Below the pieces are notes generated by a model that was given only the letters and a program-made list of their open reading frames with translations, made no database searches and was not told the origin of the DNA. Both the position numbers and the translations under genes were made by a program. A stretch of DNA of 64,000 nt from Trichococcus patagoniensis (GTDB lineage: Bacteria; Bacillota; Bacilli; Lactobacillales; Aerococcaceae), in contig NZ_QAOM01000007.1 in NCBI RefSeq assembly GCF_003051085.1, positions 94,874-158,873 of the forward strand. Reading direction: 5' to 3'. Positions 1 through 10,574 of this stretch are shown piece after piece (the stretch's first letter is position 1; every line of letters begins with the position of its first letter).

Positions 1-150
1 TAATTTACGGCCACTGACGATCACCCCCATTGAATGATTATACCAAAAACATATGCTGAAAGAAATCTAAGAAAGCATTAAAATCAAAGGTCAAAGCGTT
101 GATAGCGGGCACATTTTTTGCACGAATACGGAATAATTAAGCACTTTTTG

Positions 151-179
151 TTTACAACACCGCTTTTCTAGTGTAGTAT
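151..179 (+). promoter_or_regulatory. sigma-A type promoter of tig
   Basis: TTTACA at 151-156 and TAGTAT at 174-179 are separated by 17 bp and lie about 60 bp upstream of the tig start codon. This is the only good sigma-A match in the 238 bp before tig; I see no gene in bases 1-238. Confidence 0.6.
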
Positions 180-238
180 TGGAGAGTGTGCAATATCAAA
201 TTAATTGCAATAAAATCAAGATTTTTGGAGGAAAGTAA

Positions 239-1519
239 ATGACTGCAAACTGGGAAAAAACAGGCACTAACGATGGTGTCTTAACATTTGAAATTTCAGA
301 AGAAATCATCAAACAAGAAATGGATAAGGTCTTCAACAAAGTGAAAAAGAACGTTTCCGTTCCTGGATTCCGTAAAGGTAAAGTTCCTCGTCACGTATTC
401 AACAATATTTATGGTGAAGAGTCTTTATTCGAAGATGCATTGAATGGCGCTTTGCCTGATGCTTATTCACAAGCTATCGAAGAAGCTGGATTGGATCCTG
501 TTTCTCAACCAAAAATTGACATCAAGAGCATGGAAAAAGGCCAACCTTGGGTCATCGCTGCTGAAGTTACAGTGAAACCTGAAGTGAAGCTTGGAGAATA
601 CAAAAATCTTAAAGTTGAAAAACAAGACCGCATCGTTACCGATGAGGATGTAGAAAACAACTTGAAAGAAAAACAAGAGCGTCAAGCTGAATTAGTCCTT
701 AAAGAAGAAGGCGCAGAACTTGGCGACACAGCTGTAATCGACTACGAAGGATTCGTTGACGGTGTGGCTTTTGAAGGCGGCAAAGATCAAAACCATTCTT
801 TAGAGTTGGGATCTAATCAATTCATCCCAGGTTTCGAAGAACAATTGGTCGGCGTTAAAGCTGGAGAAGAAAAAGACGTTGTCGTTACTTTCCCTGAAGA
901 TTATCAAGCTGAAGATCTTAAAGGAAAAGAAGCTACGTTTAAAGTAATCGTACACGAAATCAAAACAAAACAATTACCTGCTTTGGATGACGAATTCGCA
1001 AAAGATGTCGATGAAGAAGTCGCATCATTGGACGAATTGAAAGCTAAAATTCGCAAGGAATTGGAAGAAAGCAAAACGGCTGCAGCTGATGAAGCTGTTC
1101 AGGATCTAGCTTTGAGACAAGCAGTGGCAAATGCTGAAATCGTTGAATTGCCGCACGTAATGGTTCACGATGAAGTGCACCGTCAAATGGATCTTTTCCT
1201 GAATGATATGCAACGTCAAGGAATCTCTCCTGAATTGTACTACCAAATCACAGGTACTACTGAAAAAGACTTGCACGTCCAAATGGAATCTGATGCTGAT
1301 GAACGCACGAAAACATCCCTAGTATTGGAGCAAATCATCAAAGATGAAAACATCGTCGTTTCTGAAGAAGAAGTCGCTGCAGAAATCGAAGAATTAGCAA
1401 AACAATACAACATGGATGCAGATCGTGTCCGTGGATTGGTCAGCCCTGATATGTTGACTAACGACATCCAAATGAAGAAAGCGATGAGCATCATCACTGA
1501 TTCAGCAATCGAAGGATAA
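239..1519 (+). CDS. tig: trigger factor
   Basis: Ribosome-associated chaperone and peptidyl-prolyl isomerase that shields nascent chains at the tunnel exit. The 426-residue length is normal for the family. The N-terminal ribosome-docking signature GFRKGKVP is at about residues 43-50. An FKBP-like PPIase domain (roughly 155-245, containing FIPGFEEQLVG) follows, then the long helical C-terminal chaperone domain. GGAGG lies about 10 bases before the ATG. clpX follows in the same direction after a 250-bp gap, a common pairing of folding and proteolysis genes. Nothing unusual seen. Confidence 0.97.
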   Translation: MTANWEKTGTNDGVLTFEISEEIIKQEMDKVFNKVKKNVSVPGFRKGKVPRHVFNNIYGEESLFEDALNGALPDAYSQAIEEAGLDPVSQPKIDIKSMEKGQPWVIAAEVTVKPEVKLGEYKNLKVEKQDRIVTDEDVENNLKEKQERQAELVLKEEGAELGDTAVIDYEGFVDGVAFEGGKDQNHSLELGSNQFIPGFEEQLVGVKAGEEKDVVVTFPEDYQAEDLKGKEATFKVIVHEIKTKQLPALDDEFAKDVDEEVASLDELKAKIRKELEESKTAAADEAVQDLALRQAVANAEIVELPHVMVHDEVHRQMDLFLNDMQRQGISPELYYQITGTTEKDLHVQMESDADERTKTSLVLEQIIKDENIVVSEEEVAAEIEELAKQYNMDADRVRGLVSPDMLTNDIQMKKAMSIITDSAIEG

Positions 1520-1769
1520 GAAAAGTTGAAACAGAATAAAGAGATCGGGGCATTGTCTTCCATAGTCAGTGTCCCATCTGTTTATATTCAGGGATATATT
1601 CGGGCTGTAACCCCACAAGGTAAACGAATCATATTCTTTTTCAATTTTTCCTTTCTGTGTTAAGATGTAAACCGTTCGAAAGCGGTCAGGATCAACGCGC
1701 CACAACAATTGGCGGATCCTGGTAAGTTCTGCTGGATCGGAAAGTAAGTATATAGGGAGGAGAATGATT

Positions 1770-3017
1770 GTGTTCCATGATGAAAGTGTCGGGACAATAC
1801 ATTGTTCATTCTGCGGAAAATCTCAGGACCAAGTGAAAAAGATCATTGCGGGGCCGGATGTATATATTTGTAATGAGTGTGTAGATTTATGCAAAGAGAT
1901 CATCGAAGAAGAGATCTATGCACCAAGCGAAGCGGTATTCACCGAGGTGCCAAAACCACAGGAAATCCAAAAGATTTTGGGCGAATATGTGATTGGTCAA
2001 GAAAAAGCCAAACGGACGCTGTCTGTAGCGGTCTATAACCACTACAAGCGTATCGGCCAAATGAGCATGATGTCAGAAGACGATAATGTAGAGTTACAAA
2101 AAAGTAATATTTGTTTGATAGGCCCGACAGGTTCGGGTAAAACGTTCCTTGGCCAAACATTGGCGCGTATCCTGGATGTCCCATTTGCGATTGCAGATGC
2201 GACAAGTTTGACGGAGGCCGGCTATGTTGGGGAAGATGTTGAAAATATCCTCTTGAAGTTGCTTCAGGCTGCCGAATTTGATGTCGAACGGGCTGAACGG
2301 GGAATCATCTACATCGACGAGATCGATAAAATCGCCCGTAAAGGTGAAAATGTATCGATCACAAGAGACGTAAGTGGCGAAGGGGTTCAACAAGCGCTGC
2401 TTAAAATTTTGGAAGGCACTGTTGCGAACGTTCCACCGCAAGGGGGCAGAAAACACCCGCAGCAAGAGTTCATCCAAATCGACACGACGAACATCCTGTT
2501 CATCGTTGGGGGTGCCTTTGACGGCATCGAAACGATCGTGAAAGAGCGTCTTGGCGAGAAAGTCATCGGGTTCGGCTCGCCTCAAGCCAAACATTTGGAA
2601 GACAAGAGCATCATGCAGCAAATCATACCGGAGGATTTATTGAAATTCGGTTTGATTCCTGAATTCATCGGTCGTTTACCGATAATGGCTGCGTTGGAAA
2701 AGTTGACAGAAGACGATTTGGTTCATATTCTGACACAACCAAAAAATGCCTTGGTGAAACAATACAAAAAATTACTTGAGTTGGATGGCGTCGAATTGGT
2801 ATTCGAAGATGACGCATTGCGCTCCATCGCCAAAAAGGCACTGGAAAGAAACACTGGTGCCCGTGGATTGCGCTCCATCATCGAAAACATCATGCTGGAC
2901 ATCATGTTTGATATCCCTAGCAGAGATGATGTCGTGAAGTGCGTCATAACGGATAACATAGTGAATGGCATCGGTGCGCCGATGCTGTTCGATGAAGACG
3001 GCAAACAGATCAACTAA
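1770..3017 (+). CDS. clpX: ClpX ATPase subunit of the ClpXP protease
   Basis: AAA+ unfoldase that delivers substrates to ClpP. The N-terminal zinc-binding domain has four cysteines (C12, C15, C34, C37). The Walker A motif GPTGSGKT is at about 118-125, Walker B is [10 protein letters not shown], and the ClpP-docking IGF loop is visible as VIGFGS. I place the start at GTG 1770 rather than the in-frame ATG at 1764, because GGAGGAG (1756-1762) is one base from the ATG but seven from the GTG. The resulting N-terminus (MFHDES...) also fits the family. The protein is 415 residues, full length. An intrinsic terminator follows. Confidence 0.96.
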   Translation: MFHDESVGTIHCSFCGKSQDQVKKIIAGPDVYICNECVDLCKEIIEEEIYAPSEAVFTEVPKPQEIQKILGEYVIGQEKAKRTLSVAVYNHYKRIGQMSMMSEDDNVELQKSNICLIGPTGSGKTFLGQTLARILDVPFAIADATSLTEAGYVGEDVENILLKLLQAAEFDVERAERGIIYIDEIDKIARKGENVSITRDVSGEGVQQALLKILEGTVANVPPQGGRKHPQQEFIQIDTTNILFIVGGAFDGIETIVKERLGEKVIGFGSPQAKHLEDKSIMQQIIPEDLLKFGLIPEFIGRLPIMAALEKLTEDDLVHILTQPKNALVKQYKKLLELDGVELVFEDDALRSIAKKALERNTGARGLRSIIENIMLDIMFDIPSRDDVVKCVITDNIVNGIGAPMLFDEDGKQIN

Positions 3018-3037
3018 ACATGAGCTTGCGTTTGAAG

Positions 3038-3080
3038 TCCGGCGAATCAGACAATTTCCAATCTGATTTCCGGATTTTTT
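3038..3080 (+). terminator. intrinsic terminator after clpX
   Basis: TCCGG plus AATCAGA pair with TCTGATT plus CCGGA around a short loop, followed by a TTTTTT run. It ends the clpX transcript before engB. Confidence 0.75.
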
Positions 3081-3162
3081 CGCATAATCATGGCAGTCGG
3101 TTGCAAAAATAGTTTTAAGCGTCGTTTCAATTGCAGACGGCTTTGAAAAGGAGTGAAAATAA

Positions 3163-3771
3163 ATGCACGTAAAAGATGCGGAAATCGTAATGAGCGCGGT
3201 CGATCCCAAACAATATCCAACCACTGGCTTTGCTGAAATCGCCTTGGCGGGACGGTCCAACGTGGGCAAGTCATCGTTCATCAATAAACTGATCAATCGC
3301 AAAGCGTTAGCACGGACATCAAGCAAACCGGGGAAGACCCAGACTTTGAACTTCTACTTGATCAATAATTCATTTTATTTTGTGGATGTTCCGGGTTACG
3401 GCTATGCGAAAGTTTCGAAAACAGAACGGGCGAAATGGGGCCAAATGTTGGAGACGTACTTCACACAAAGGGATACGTTGCGACATGTCTTTTTGATTGT
3501 CGATTTTCGTCACGAGCCTACCGAAGACGATATTCAAATGAAGGATTTCATCGAATATTATAATCTTCCTTATTCGGTCATCGCCACCAAATGCGATAAA
3601 ATACCGCGGGGGAAATGGAATCAACATTTCTACCGCATCAAGAAAGCTTTGAATCTTCCCAGTGATGAGTCCTTGATCATGTTCTCAAAGGAGACGGGTG
3701 AGGGTTTTGAAAAAGCCTGGACCTTTATTGAGGGAATATTGGCTGAGTATGATGAAGCGGCACAGGAATAG
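3163..3771 (+). CDS. engB: ribosome biogenesis GTPase EngB/YsxC
   Basis: Essential small GTPase needed for assembly of the 50S subunit. The G1 loop GRSNVGKSS is at about residues 30-38, G3 (DVPGYG) at about 75-80, and G4 is visible as ATKCDK. The 202 residues match the usual length. AAAAGGAG precedes the ATG. In many Firmicutes this gene follows clpX or lonA; here it is separated from clpX by a terminator and followed by an 18-bp perfect hairpin, so it is probably its own unit. Confidence 0.96.
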   Translation: MHVKDAEIVMSAVDPKQYPTTGFAEIALAGRSNVGKSSFINKLINRKALARTSSKPGKTQTLNFYLINNSFYFVDVPGYGYAKVSKTERAKWGQMLETYFTQRDTLRHVFLIVDFRHEPTEDDIQMKDFIEYYNLPYSVIATKCDKIPRGKWNQHFYRIKKALNLPSDESLIMFSKETGEGFEKAWTFIEGILAEYDEAAQE

Positions 3772-3786
3772 AGAAAACCAAGAGAA

Positions 3787-3829
3787 AAACAATGGGCAAC
3801 ATCCTACTATTGGATGTTGCCCATTGTTT
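3787..3829. terminator. long perfect hairpin between engB and dnaG
   Basis: AAACAATGGGCAACATCC (3787-3804) pairs perfectly with 3812-3829 across a 7-base loop. It begins 16 bp after the engB stop. The T tract is poor (TTGTTC), but the stem is strong enough to act as a terminator in either direction. Confidence 0.6.
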
Positions 3830-3916
3830 GTTCATTCGTTATGATGGGTTAGACAAGGTGCTTGTCATCGGACTCAGCTCGCAGCTGGCCGCTGCAGTGA
3901 CCAACCGAGAAAATAT

Positions 3917-3945
3917 TTGCATGTGTTGCGCAGATGTGGTAAAAT
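3917..3945 (+). promoter_or_regulatory. sigma-A type promoter of dnaG-rpoD
   Basis: TTGCAT at 3917-3922, a 17-bp spacer, and TAAAAT at 3940-3945. It sits 62 bp upstream of the chosen dnaG start and downstream of the engB hairpin, so it plausibly drives the dnaG-rpoD operon. Confidence 0.6.
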
Positions 3946-4007
3946 CTAATTTGCATCTTTATGCGCGTTTTTATAAAATGAAGATATTTCTTCAAGGTGG
4001 GAGACAT

Positions 4008-5885
4008 TTGGCAGAACGTATTTCAGAAGAAAAATTAGCGCAGATCAGAACCGAAACTAATATTGTTGATGTCGTCAGCCAATATGTACAACTAAAAAAA
4101 AGAGGCAAGAATCATTTTGGGTTTTGCCCGTTCCATGACGAGAAGACCCCCTCATTTTCTGTAGCGGAAGAAAAACAGATTTTCCACTGTTTCAGCTGCG
4201 GAAGAGGAGGGAATGTTTTTACTTTTTTGATGGATGTCGAGGGTATTTCATTCGTTGAAGCAGTCATTAAGACAGCCGAATTAAGCAACATTGAGTTGGA
4301 TTTCTCGTACGAAAATCATGCGCAGGATAATCCGCTGCAGTCAAAGAAAGAAAAACTGATCCAAATCCATGAGGAAGCGGCGGCTTTTTACCATCAGGTC
4401 CTCATGAATACCGTTACGGGGCAAGCTGCGCTGGATTACATGATCCAACGCGGCTTCACGCCGGAGACACTGAAAGAATATCAAATAGGTTTTTCGCCAT
4501 CCAATCGGACGGCGCTCTTTCAAATGCTGAAAGCGAAGGCTTTCGATGAAAGTCTCCTTCAGGAAAGTGGTATTTTCACGGATAGGCAAGGTCAAAACGA
4601 ACTTTTCGATCGGTTCTCAGCTCGGATCATTTTCCCGTTGCGGAACGCGAAAGGAAAGACTGTCGCTTTTTCAGGCAGAATTCTGCAGGCTACCCCTGTG
4701 GATGACACAGGTTACCATGAAGCAAAATACCTTAACAGCCCCGAAACACTGTTGTTCAATAAACGGGATTTCCTTTTCAACTTCGACAAAGCCCGCAGTG
4801 AAATCCGGAGACATTCAGAAGTGATCCTTTTCGAAGGGTACATGGATGTCATATCCGCTTGGCAAGCGGGTGTTAAGAATGGCGTCGCCTCGATGGGAAC
4901 CAGCCTGACGGATGAACAGAACCGGATATTGACGAAGACGGCCGATAAAATAGTCATTGCCTATGATGGCGATCGTCCCGGTGTCGAAGCGACCAAGCGC
5001 GCCATAGAAATATTGGAACGCAACAAGCACTTCGATATCTCGATTTTTCCGCTGGAAGCAGGCATGGATCCGGATGAATACATCCAACAGAAAGGTCCGG
5101 AGGCATTCGTCAAGGCACTGAAAAACAGCCGGGAAACAGTCATTCAGTTCTATTCACGCTACCTCAAGATGAATCTGAACCTGGATTCCGAAAAAAATCG
5201 CATCACTTATATCGAAACCATGCTTAAGGCTTTGGCTCCCTTGGATTCATTGATCGAAAGAGAGCTTTACATGAAGGACATCGCGGATGAATTCAGTATT
5301 CCGGTGGATATCCTGCAGAAGCAATTGAAGGGGTACCAACAAGAAGTGCTTCAGCAGCGGCCTGAACGCGAGCCGGTCAGGCGAACCGCGCCGCATGATG
5401 CCGCCCCTCATGCAATGTATCCAAGCACGAGCAAACGCAAGGTGACCCAGGCAGAGCAAAGTGAAAAGCAACTGCTTTACCGACTGTTTCATTTCGAGGA
5501 AGTCTGGTCGTATCTGAATGAGATTGACGCAGATTTCAATTTCATCCACGATGATTATCAGACAATCTACATTTTGTATGAAGAGTTTTTCAGGCAGACT
5601 GGGTTGGTCGGGAATATCGACCAATTTTTGGACCGCATCAACAATCAAGCTCTCCAAAATGTGATTACGGAGATTGAATGGTTCCAATTGGATTCGGAAG
5701 TCACCTATCAGGAAATTCAGGATCTCGTCCATATCATCCGGGACAAGTCGTCCCTTCAGGACCAACTGACCAAGAAACAGGCAGAAATGAAGGAAGCCCG
5801 AAAGAAAAATGACAATGAGCGTCTGAAGACAATCATGTTGGAAATCGTTTCCCTCTCAAAAGAATTAAAAGCAACAAAGAAATAG
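4008..5885 (+). CDS. dnaG: DNA primase
   Basis: Synthesises RNA primers for Okazaki fragments at the fork. The CHC2 zinc finger is at C40, H43, C61 and C64; a TOPRIM catalytic core follows (EGYMD, then YDGDRPG), and the C-terminal part has the expected helicase-interaction region. The frame is open back to 3792, but that extension runs through the engB hairpin and the promoter. TTG 4008, preceded by AAGGTGGGAG and giving [10 protein letters not shown], is the supported start (625 residues). rpoD follows 26 bp downstream, the conserved macromolecular-synthesis arrangement. Confidence 0.95.
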   Translation: MAERISEEKLAQIRTETNIVDVVSQYVQLKKRGKNHFGFCPFHDEKTPSFSVAEEKQIFHCFSCGRGGNVFTFLMDVEGISFVEAVIKTAELSNIELDFSYENHAQDNPLQSKKEKLIQIHEEAAAFYHQVLMNTVTGQAALDYMIQRGFTPETLKEYQIGFSPSNRTALFQMLKAKAFDESLLQESGIFTDRQGQNELFDRFSARIIFPLRNAKGKTVAFSGRILQATPVDDTGYHEAKYLNSPETLLFNKRDFLFNFDKARSEIRRHSEVILFEGYMDVISAWQAGVKNGVASMGTSLTDEQNRILTKTADKIVIAYDGDRPGVEATKRAIEILERNKHFDISIFPLEAGMDPDEYIQQKGPEAFVKALKNSRETVIQFYSRYLKMNLNLDSEKNRITYIETMLKALAPLDSLIERELYMKDIADEFSIPVDILQKQLKGYQQEVLQQRPEREPVRRTAPHDAAPHAMYPSTSKRKVTQAEQSEKQLLYRLFHFEEVWSYLNEIDADFNFIHDDYQTIYILYEEFFRQTGLVGNIDQFLDRINNQALQNVITEIEWFQLDSEVTYQEIQDLVHIIRDKSSLQDQLTKKQAEMKEARKKNDNERLKTIMLEIVSLSKELKATKK

Positions 5886-5911
5886 CCCGCATCGAATGGA
5901 GGAATCATTTT

Positions 5912-7045
5912 ATGGCAATCGAAAAAAATGATCAAGGTTTCACGTTAGAACAGGTAACCAAAAAGCTGATCGCAGAACACAAATTATTGGGGTCCGTCTT
6001 CTATGACGAATTGGCCGATAAGATAGCTACACCTTTCCAATTGGACGCGGATGCAATGGATAAGCTGATACAAAAAATGGAAGACGGCGGTGTCAGTGTC
6101 GTAGACGCAGACGGCGGTCCGACTGCCCGTCAACTTGCCAAAGAAACAGTGAAGCCTGAAAAACCAGCAGCCAAAAAGGTTGAAGAAGAAGACCCGATGG
6201 CTGTGCCTCCCGGAGTGAAAATCAATGACCCGGTCCGCATGTACCTGAAGGAAATCGGCCGTGTGCCTTTGCTGAACGCAGAGGAAGAAGTCAATTTGGC
6301 TCTCCGCATCAAAGAAGGCGATCAGGAAGCGAAACAACAATTGGCTGAAGCCAACTTGCGTCTGGTCGTTTCCATCGCAAAACGTTATGTGGGCCGAGGC
6401 ATGCAATTCTTGGATCTGATCCAGGAAGGGAACATGGGTCTGATGAAAGCTGTCGAAAAATTTGACCACACCAAAGGGTTCAAATTCTCTACCTACGCAA
6501 CTTGGTGGATCCGTCAAGCCATCACCCGTGCCATCGCCGACCAAGCCAGAACAATCCGTATCCCTGTGCATATGGTTGAAACAATCAATAAATTGGTCCG
6601 TATCCAACGGCAATTGCTGCAGGATCTGGGACGCGAACCGACACCGGAAGAAATCGGTGCCGAAATGGACCTTCCGACTGAAAAAGTCAGAGAAATCCTG
6701 AAAATCGCCCAAGAGCCCGTTTCCTTGGAAACGCCTATCGGAGAAGAAGATGATTCCCATTTAGGCGATTTCATCGAAGATCAGGAAGTCCTGAGCCCGG
6801 CTGACCATACTGCCCAAACGCTTCTGAAGGAACAACTTGAGGAAGTTTTGGACACTTTGACCGACCGTGAGGAAAACGTCTTGCGTCTGCGCTTCGGACT
6901 TGATGACGGGAATGTGCGGACTTTGGAGCAAGTGGGTAAAGTATTCGGCGTCACCCGCGAGCGGATCCGTCAAATCGAAGCGAAAGCTTTGCGCAAACTG
7001 CGCCACCCAAGCCGCTCGAAACAATTAAAAGATTTTCTTGAGTAA
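5912..7045 (+). CDS. rpoD: primary sigma factor SigA/RpoD
   Basis: Housekeeping sigma-70. The protein has 377 residues, typical of Firmicutes SigA, with an N-terminal region 1.1-like part. Region 2 includes [14 protein letters not shown], region 3 follows, and region 4 has the -35-binding helix-turn-helix ([19 protein letters not shown]). GGAGG precedes the ATG. It is co-transcribed with dnaG and ends at a clear terminator. Confidence 0.98.
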   Translation: MAIEKNDQGFTLEQVTKKLIAEHKLLGSVFYDELADKIATPFQLDADAMDKLIQKMEDGGVSVVDADGGPTARQLAKETVKPEKPAAKKVEEEDPMAVPPGVKINDPVRMYLKEIGRVPLLNAEEEVNLALRIKEGDQEAKQQLAEANLRLVVSIAKRYVGRGMQFLDLIQEGNMGLMKAVEKFDHTKGFKFSTYATWWIRQAITRAIADQARTIRIPVHMVETINKLVRIQRQLLQDLGREPTPEEIGAEMDLPTEKVREILKIAQEPVSLETPIGEEDDSHLGDFIEDQEVLSPADHTAQTLLKEQLEEVLDTLTDREENVLRLRFGLDDGNVRTLEQVGKVFGVTRERIRQIEAKALRKLRHPSRSKQLKDFLE

Positions 7046-7055
7046 TAGCACCCTA

Positions 7056-7084
7056 ACCCGAGGTATTGCACTCGGGTTTTTCTT
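7056..7084 (+). terminator. intrinsic terminator after rpoD
   Basis: ACCCGAG pairs with CTCGGGT across an 8-base loop, followed by a T-rich tail. Confidence 0.8.
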
Positions 7085-7182
7085 ATGCCATTTTTCGGAA
7101 CGATGTTAGGATTAATGGGATATATGAAATGGAACTATGCTAAAATAGAACCATCAGCAAAAATGGAAATGGAGGGATAAGG

Positions 7183-7884
7183 TTGAACAATCAACAATTA
7201 TCCGTAAGACTCGAGACAGTCGCAGGTTTTGTCCCTGAAAATGCCCGACTGGCCGATATAGGCTCGGATCACGCATATCTGCCTTGTGTTTTGGCAGCGC
7301 GCGACGTCATCAGTTACGCATTGGCAGGGGAAGTTGTGAAAGGCCCCTTCGAATCGGCAGCGGAACAAATCAGAACATCAGGAGTCGGCAACCGCGTCAG
7401 CGCCAGACTTGGCGATGGCATGGATGTGATTGAGCCGACGGATCATATAAACGTCGTCACCATCTGCGGGATGGGTGGGGACTTGATTTCCAAAATTCTG
7501 GAAAAAGGCAGACTGAAAGATAAATTGGTCGGTGTGGAACGGTTGATCCTTCAGCCCAATAATGGAGAAAAGAAACTGCGTGAATGGTTGATTGCCCACC
7601 AATACAAAATCATCGACGAAACGATAGTGGAAGAAAACGGAAAGATTTATGAAATCATCGTTGCCGAAAATGCTGAGACGGCCGAAAACTACACTGATCT
7701 GGAATACAGTTTCGGCCGTTTCCTGCTTCAGACAAAAAATGAAACGTTCCGCAAAAAATGGTTATCCGAAATCGACAAATGCCAATACATATTGGACAGC
7801 ATGCAAAAAGCAAGCAATGATCTGAACGAAAAAGAACAGCAAGTGATCAATAAAATCAATGAAATTAAAGAGGTGCTGGGATGA
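7183..7884 (+). CDS. trmK: tRNA (adenine-22-N1)-methyltransferase
   Basis: COG2384-type SAM-dependent enzyme that makes m1A22 in tRNA. The SAM-binding loop ADIGSDHAYLP is at about residues 24-34 and the motif TICGMGG is near residue 93. The C-terminus is the expected coiled coil. It starts with TTG after GGAGGGATAAGG. The next gene overlaps by 4 bp (ATGA), the standard trmK-nif3 pairing following rpoD in Firmicutes. Confidence 0.92.
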   Translation: MNNQQLSVRLETVAGFVPENARLADIGSDHAYLPCVLAARDVISYALAGEVVKGPFESAAEQIRTSGVGNRVSARLGDGMDVIEPTDHINVVTICGMGGDLISKILEKGRLKDKLVGVERLILQPNNGEKKLREWLIAHQYKIIDETIVEENGKIYEIIVAENAETAENYTDLEYSFGRFLLQTKNETFRKKWLSEIDKCQYILDSMQKASNDLNEKEQQVINKINEIKEVLG

Positions 7885-9014
7885 GAAGCATTACTGGTTA
7901 TGAATTCATCGAGTTATTCGAATCGCATGTTCCGACTTGGCTGGCAGAAGAGGGGGATCCGGTGGGCCTCCATTTGGGAGACTTGAGCCGTCCGGTCCGC
8001 CGTATTTTGGTGACGCTTGATGTCCGTCCGGAAGTCGTTCAGGAGGCCATCGAGAAGCAAGTCGACTTTATCTTCTCCCATCATCCGCCGATCTACAGAC
8101 CGTTAAAAAATCTGGACGTTTCAGACAAGCAAACAAAGATGTACGTGGATCTGCTGAAACATGACATCAGCGTCTATGCGGCCCATACGAATCTGGATAA
8201 TGCGAATAACGGGATGAACGATTGGCTCTCTGAAGCTTTGGGGCTGTTGGATGTTGAAATTATGGACGTCACGAAGCGCGTGCCTGTGAAAAAAATATCT
8301 GTATGCGTGCCGAATGGCGATTGCAATCGTGTCCGTGTGGCTATGACAGATGCTGGCGCGGGGAACATTTCCGACGAATACAGCCACTGCTCCTATGAGG
8401 CGCAAGGCGTTGGTCGCTTCACGCCGCTTGAAGGCGCGAAACCTGCCATCGGCCATATCAATGAACCCGAAGCGGTGCAGGAGAAAAAAATTGAGATGAT
8501 CGTCGAAGATAAATACTTGGCGGAAGTGTTGGAGGCGCTGTATGAATCGCATCCATACGAAGAACCCATCTACGAAATCTATACGATCAATAATTTCCAA
8601 CGCGAATACGGTCTGGGAAGGGTCGGCAATTTAGCCTTGCCGATGTCGTTGCGTTCCTTTATCCAGTACGTGAAGGATGTTTTCCAGATCGAAGGCATGC
8701 GCTTCATCGCAGCCGATTTGGATCAGACGATCACCCGCGTTGCCATCTGCGGCGGGGATGCCGGCAAATATTATCGAAAAGCAATCAAAAAGGGTGCGGA
8801 TGTCTATATCACTGGCGATGTCTACTACCACACGGCCCACGATATGCAGGCTGATGGACTGACCGTCATCGATCCGGGCCATCACATCGAACAGATCTGC
8901 AAACCGAAATTATTGGAATTATTCAATGCATGGAAAAAAGAAAATGGGTGGGATCTGGAAGTGATCGCTTCCGAAATCAATACGGATCCTTTTATTTTCG
9001 ACAGTCAATTGTGA
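7881..9014 (+). CDS. Nif3-like dinuclear metal-centre protein
   Basis: NIF3/YqfO family: a metal-binding toroidal hydrolase-like fold of uncertain cellular function, sometimes annotated as GTP cyclohydrolase I type 2. Metal ligands are visible as FSHHPP (about residue 65) and DPGHHIE near the C-terminus. The insert between the halves matches the longer Gram-positive form (377 residues). It is translationally coupled to trmK by ATGA. Family assignment is secure; function is not. Confidence 0.9.
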   Translation: MRSITGYEFIELFESHVPTWLAEEGDPVGLHLGDLSRPVRRILVTLDVRPEVVQEAIEKQVDFIFSHHPPIYRPLKNLDVSDKQTKMYVDLLKHDISVYAAHTNLDNANNGMNDWLSEALGLLDVEIMDVTKRVPVKKISVCVPNGDCNRVRVAMTDAGAGNISDEYSHCSYEAQGVGRFTPLEGAKPAIGHINEPEAVQEKKIEMIVEDKYLAEVLEALYESHPYEEPIYEIYTINNFQREYGLGRVGNLALPMSLRSFIQYVKDVFQIEGMRFIAADLDQTITRVAICGGDAGKYYRKAIKKGADVYITGDVYYHTAHDMQADGLTVIDPGHHIEQICKPKLLELFNAWKKENGWDLEVIASEINTDPFIFDSQL

Positions 9015-9028
9015 GAGGATGTCAATGA

Positions 9029-10270
9029 ATGCAAGAAAAATTAGTGAACCGTTTTTTGAAATACGTTAAATTTGAGACAAGATCGGATGAAAAAAGTCCG
9101 ACAGTGCCTTCTACCCAAAATCAGGTGGACTTCGCCAAAACTGTTTTGATGCCGGAACTGGAATCCATCGGACTTTCGGATATCCAATACAATGCGGCCA
9201 ATGGCTTCGTGACGGCAATTTTGCCCAGAAATTCCGAAAAAGCTTTTCCTGCTATCGGGTTCATCGCCCATATGGATACAGCTGATTTTGAAGCGGCACA
9301 TGTAAATCCGCTTATTTGGGATGACTATGCGGGCAACGATCTGATCTTGGATGCTGAAACACAGCTGATCCTTTCACCGAAGGATTTTCCTTCTTTGAAG
9401 AACTACATCGGCCAGACTTTGATCACTACCGACGGGAAAACGTTGCTGGGTGCGGACGACAAAGCCGGCATCGCCGAAATCATCACAGCTTTGGAAGCGA
9501 TAAAAGCAGCGGATAATTTGGAACACGGGGACATCAAAGTCGCTTTCGGACCGGATGAGGAAATCGGCCGTGGAGCTGATCTTTTTGATGTGGCTGGCTT
9601 CGGCTGCGACTTTGCCTATACGATGGATGGCGGACCATTGGGAGAACTTGAATTTGAAAGCTTCAATGCAGCGCAAGCTATCGTGACGATCCGTGGCAAA
9701 AATGTGCATCCAGGCACTGCCAAGGACACGATGGTGAATGCAATCAAATTGGCCATCGCTTACGATAGCGCTTTGCCGCAAAATGAAGTGCCTGAACAAA
9801 CCGAAAAGCGCGAAGGTTTCTATCATCTGTTGGGCATCGAAGGCAATGTGGAAGAAAGCAAGATGACCTACATCATCAGGGATCATGACAAGGATCTTTT
9901 TGAGAACAGGAAAACCACCATGCTTACGCTTGCGGAGCGCATGAACAAGGAATTGGCTGAAGAACGCCTTACTATCGAAATGCACGATCAGTACTACAAC
10001 ATGGGGGAAGTGCTGAAGGAAGATATGCGTCCAGTCGATCTGGCAGAAACGGCGATGAAGTCACTGGGGATCACCCCGATCATCGAACCGATCCGCGGCG
10101 GGACGGACGGATCCAAGTTGTCCTTCATGGGTCTGCCCACTCCGAATATCTTTGCCGGGGGAGAAAACTTCCACGGACGCTATGAATTTGTGTCTGTCCA
10201 ATCAATGGAGAAGGCAGTTGCGGTCATCGTGGAGATCATCAAACAAAGCCAAGGATACGGAGAACAATGA
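9029..10270 (+). CDS. pepT: peptidase T (tripeptidase)
   Basis: M20 zinc aminotripeptidase that releases the N-terminal residue of tripeptides in the cytoplasm. The metal-site motifs are visible: GFIAHMDTAD, LGADDKAGIAEI, and the catalytic acidic pair in FGPDEEIGRG. The C-terminal HGRYEFVSV motif is also present. The length of 413 residues is typical. It sits 14 bp after the Nif3-like gene and overlaps the next small gene by 4 bp, so it belongs to the trmK operon. Confidence 0.96.
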   Translation: MQEKLVNRFLKYVKFETRSDEKSPTVPSTQNQVDFAKTVLMPELESIGLSDIQYNAANGFVTAILPRNSEKAFPAIGFIAHMDTADFEAAHVNPLIWDDYAGNDLILDAETQLILSPKDFPSLKNYIGQTLITTDGKTLLGADDKAGIAEIITALEAIKAADNLEHGDIKVAFGPDEEIGRGADLFDVAGFGCDFAYTMDGGPLGELEFESFNAAQAIVTIRGKNVHPGTAKDTMVNAIKLAIAYDSALPQNEVPEQTEKREGFYHLLGIEGNVEESKMTYIIRDHDKDLFENRKTTMLTLAERMNKELAEERLTIEMHDQYYNMGEVLKEDMRPVDLAETAMKSLGITPIIEPIRGGTDGSKLSFMGLPTPNIFAGGENFHGRYEFVSVQSMEKAVAVIVEIIKQSQGYGEQ

Positions 10271-10530
10271 GAAATCCAGTGCTCATTTACTTCATCTTGG
10301 CGAACCTCGTGCTATTCATTTTGATGGGCATCGATAAAAAGAAAGCGCGGCAGAAAGCTTGGCGCATACCGGAACGCAATCTGCTCCTGCTCGGATTTTT
10401 CGGTGGCGGCCTGGGCGGACTGCTGGGGATGCATCACTTCCGGCATAAGACGAAACACCAGAGTTTCAAGGTAGTCTTCGCTTTGGGCACACTCTTGACC
10501 GGCATCGCATCCTATTTCTTGTTCATATGA
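10267..10530 (+). CDS. DUF1294 small membrane protein
   Basis: An 87-residue integral membrane protein with segments at about residues 5-19, 36-53 (glycine-rich) and 69-86. The motifs DKKKAR, WRIPE and the GGLLGMHHFRHKT region match DUF1294 as I know it. ATGA overlap with pepT indicates coupling. No function is established for the family. Confidence 0.8.
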   Translation: MRNPVLIYFILANLVLFILMGIDKKKARQKAWRIPERNLLLLGFFGGGLGGLLGMHHFRHKTKHQSFKVVFALGTLLTGIASYFLFI

Positions 10531-10534
10531 AAGT

Positions 10535-10574
10535 AAAATGCCGCTATTTCCCATTCGGAAGATAGCGGCATTTT
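10535..10574. terminator. bidirectional terminator between convergent genes
   Basis: AAAATGCCGCTAT (10535-10547) pairs perfectly with 10562-10574, with T-runs on both strands. It serves the pepT operon and the converging degV gene. Confidence 0.85.

Noticed and set aside
3792..4007. N-terminal extension of dnaG by 72 codons
   Set aside because: It runs through a terminator-like hairpin and the dnaG promoter; TTG 4008 with its ribosome-binding site gives the family N-terminus.
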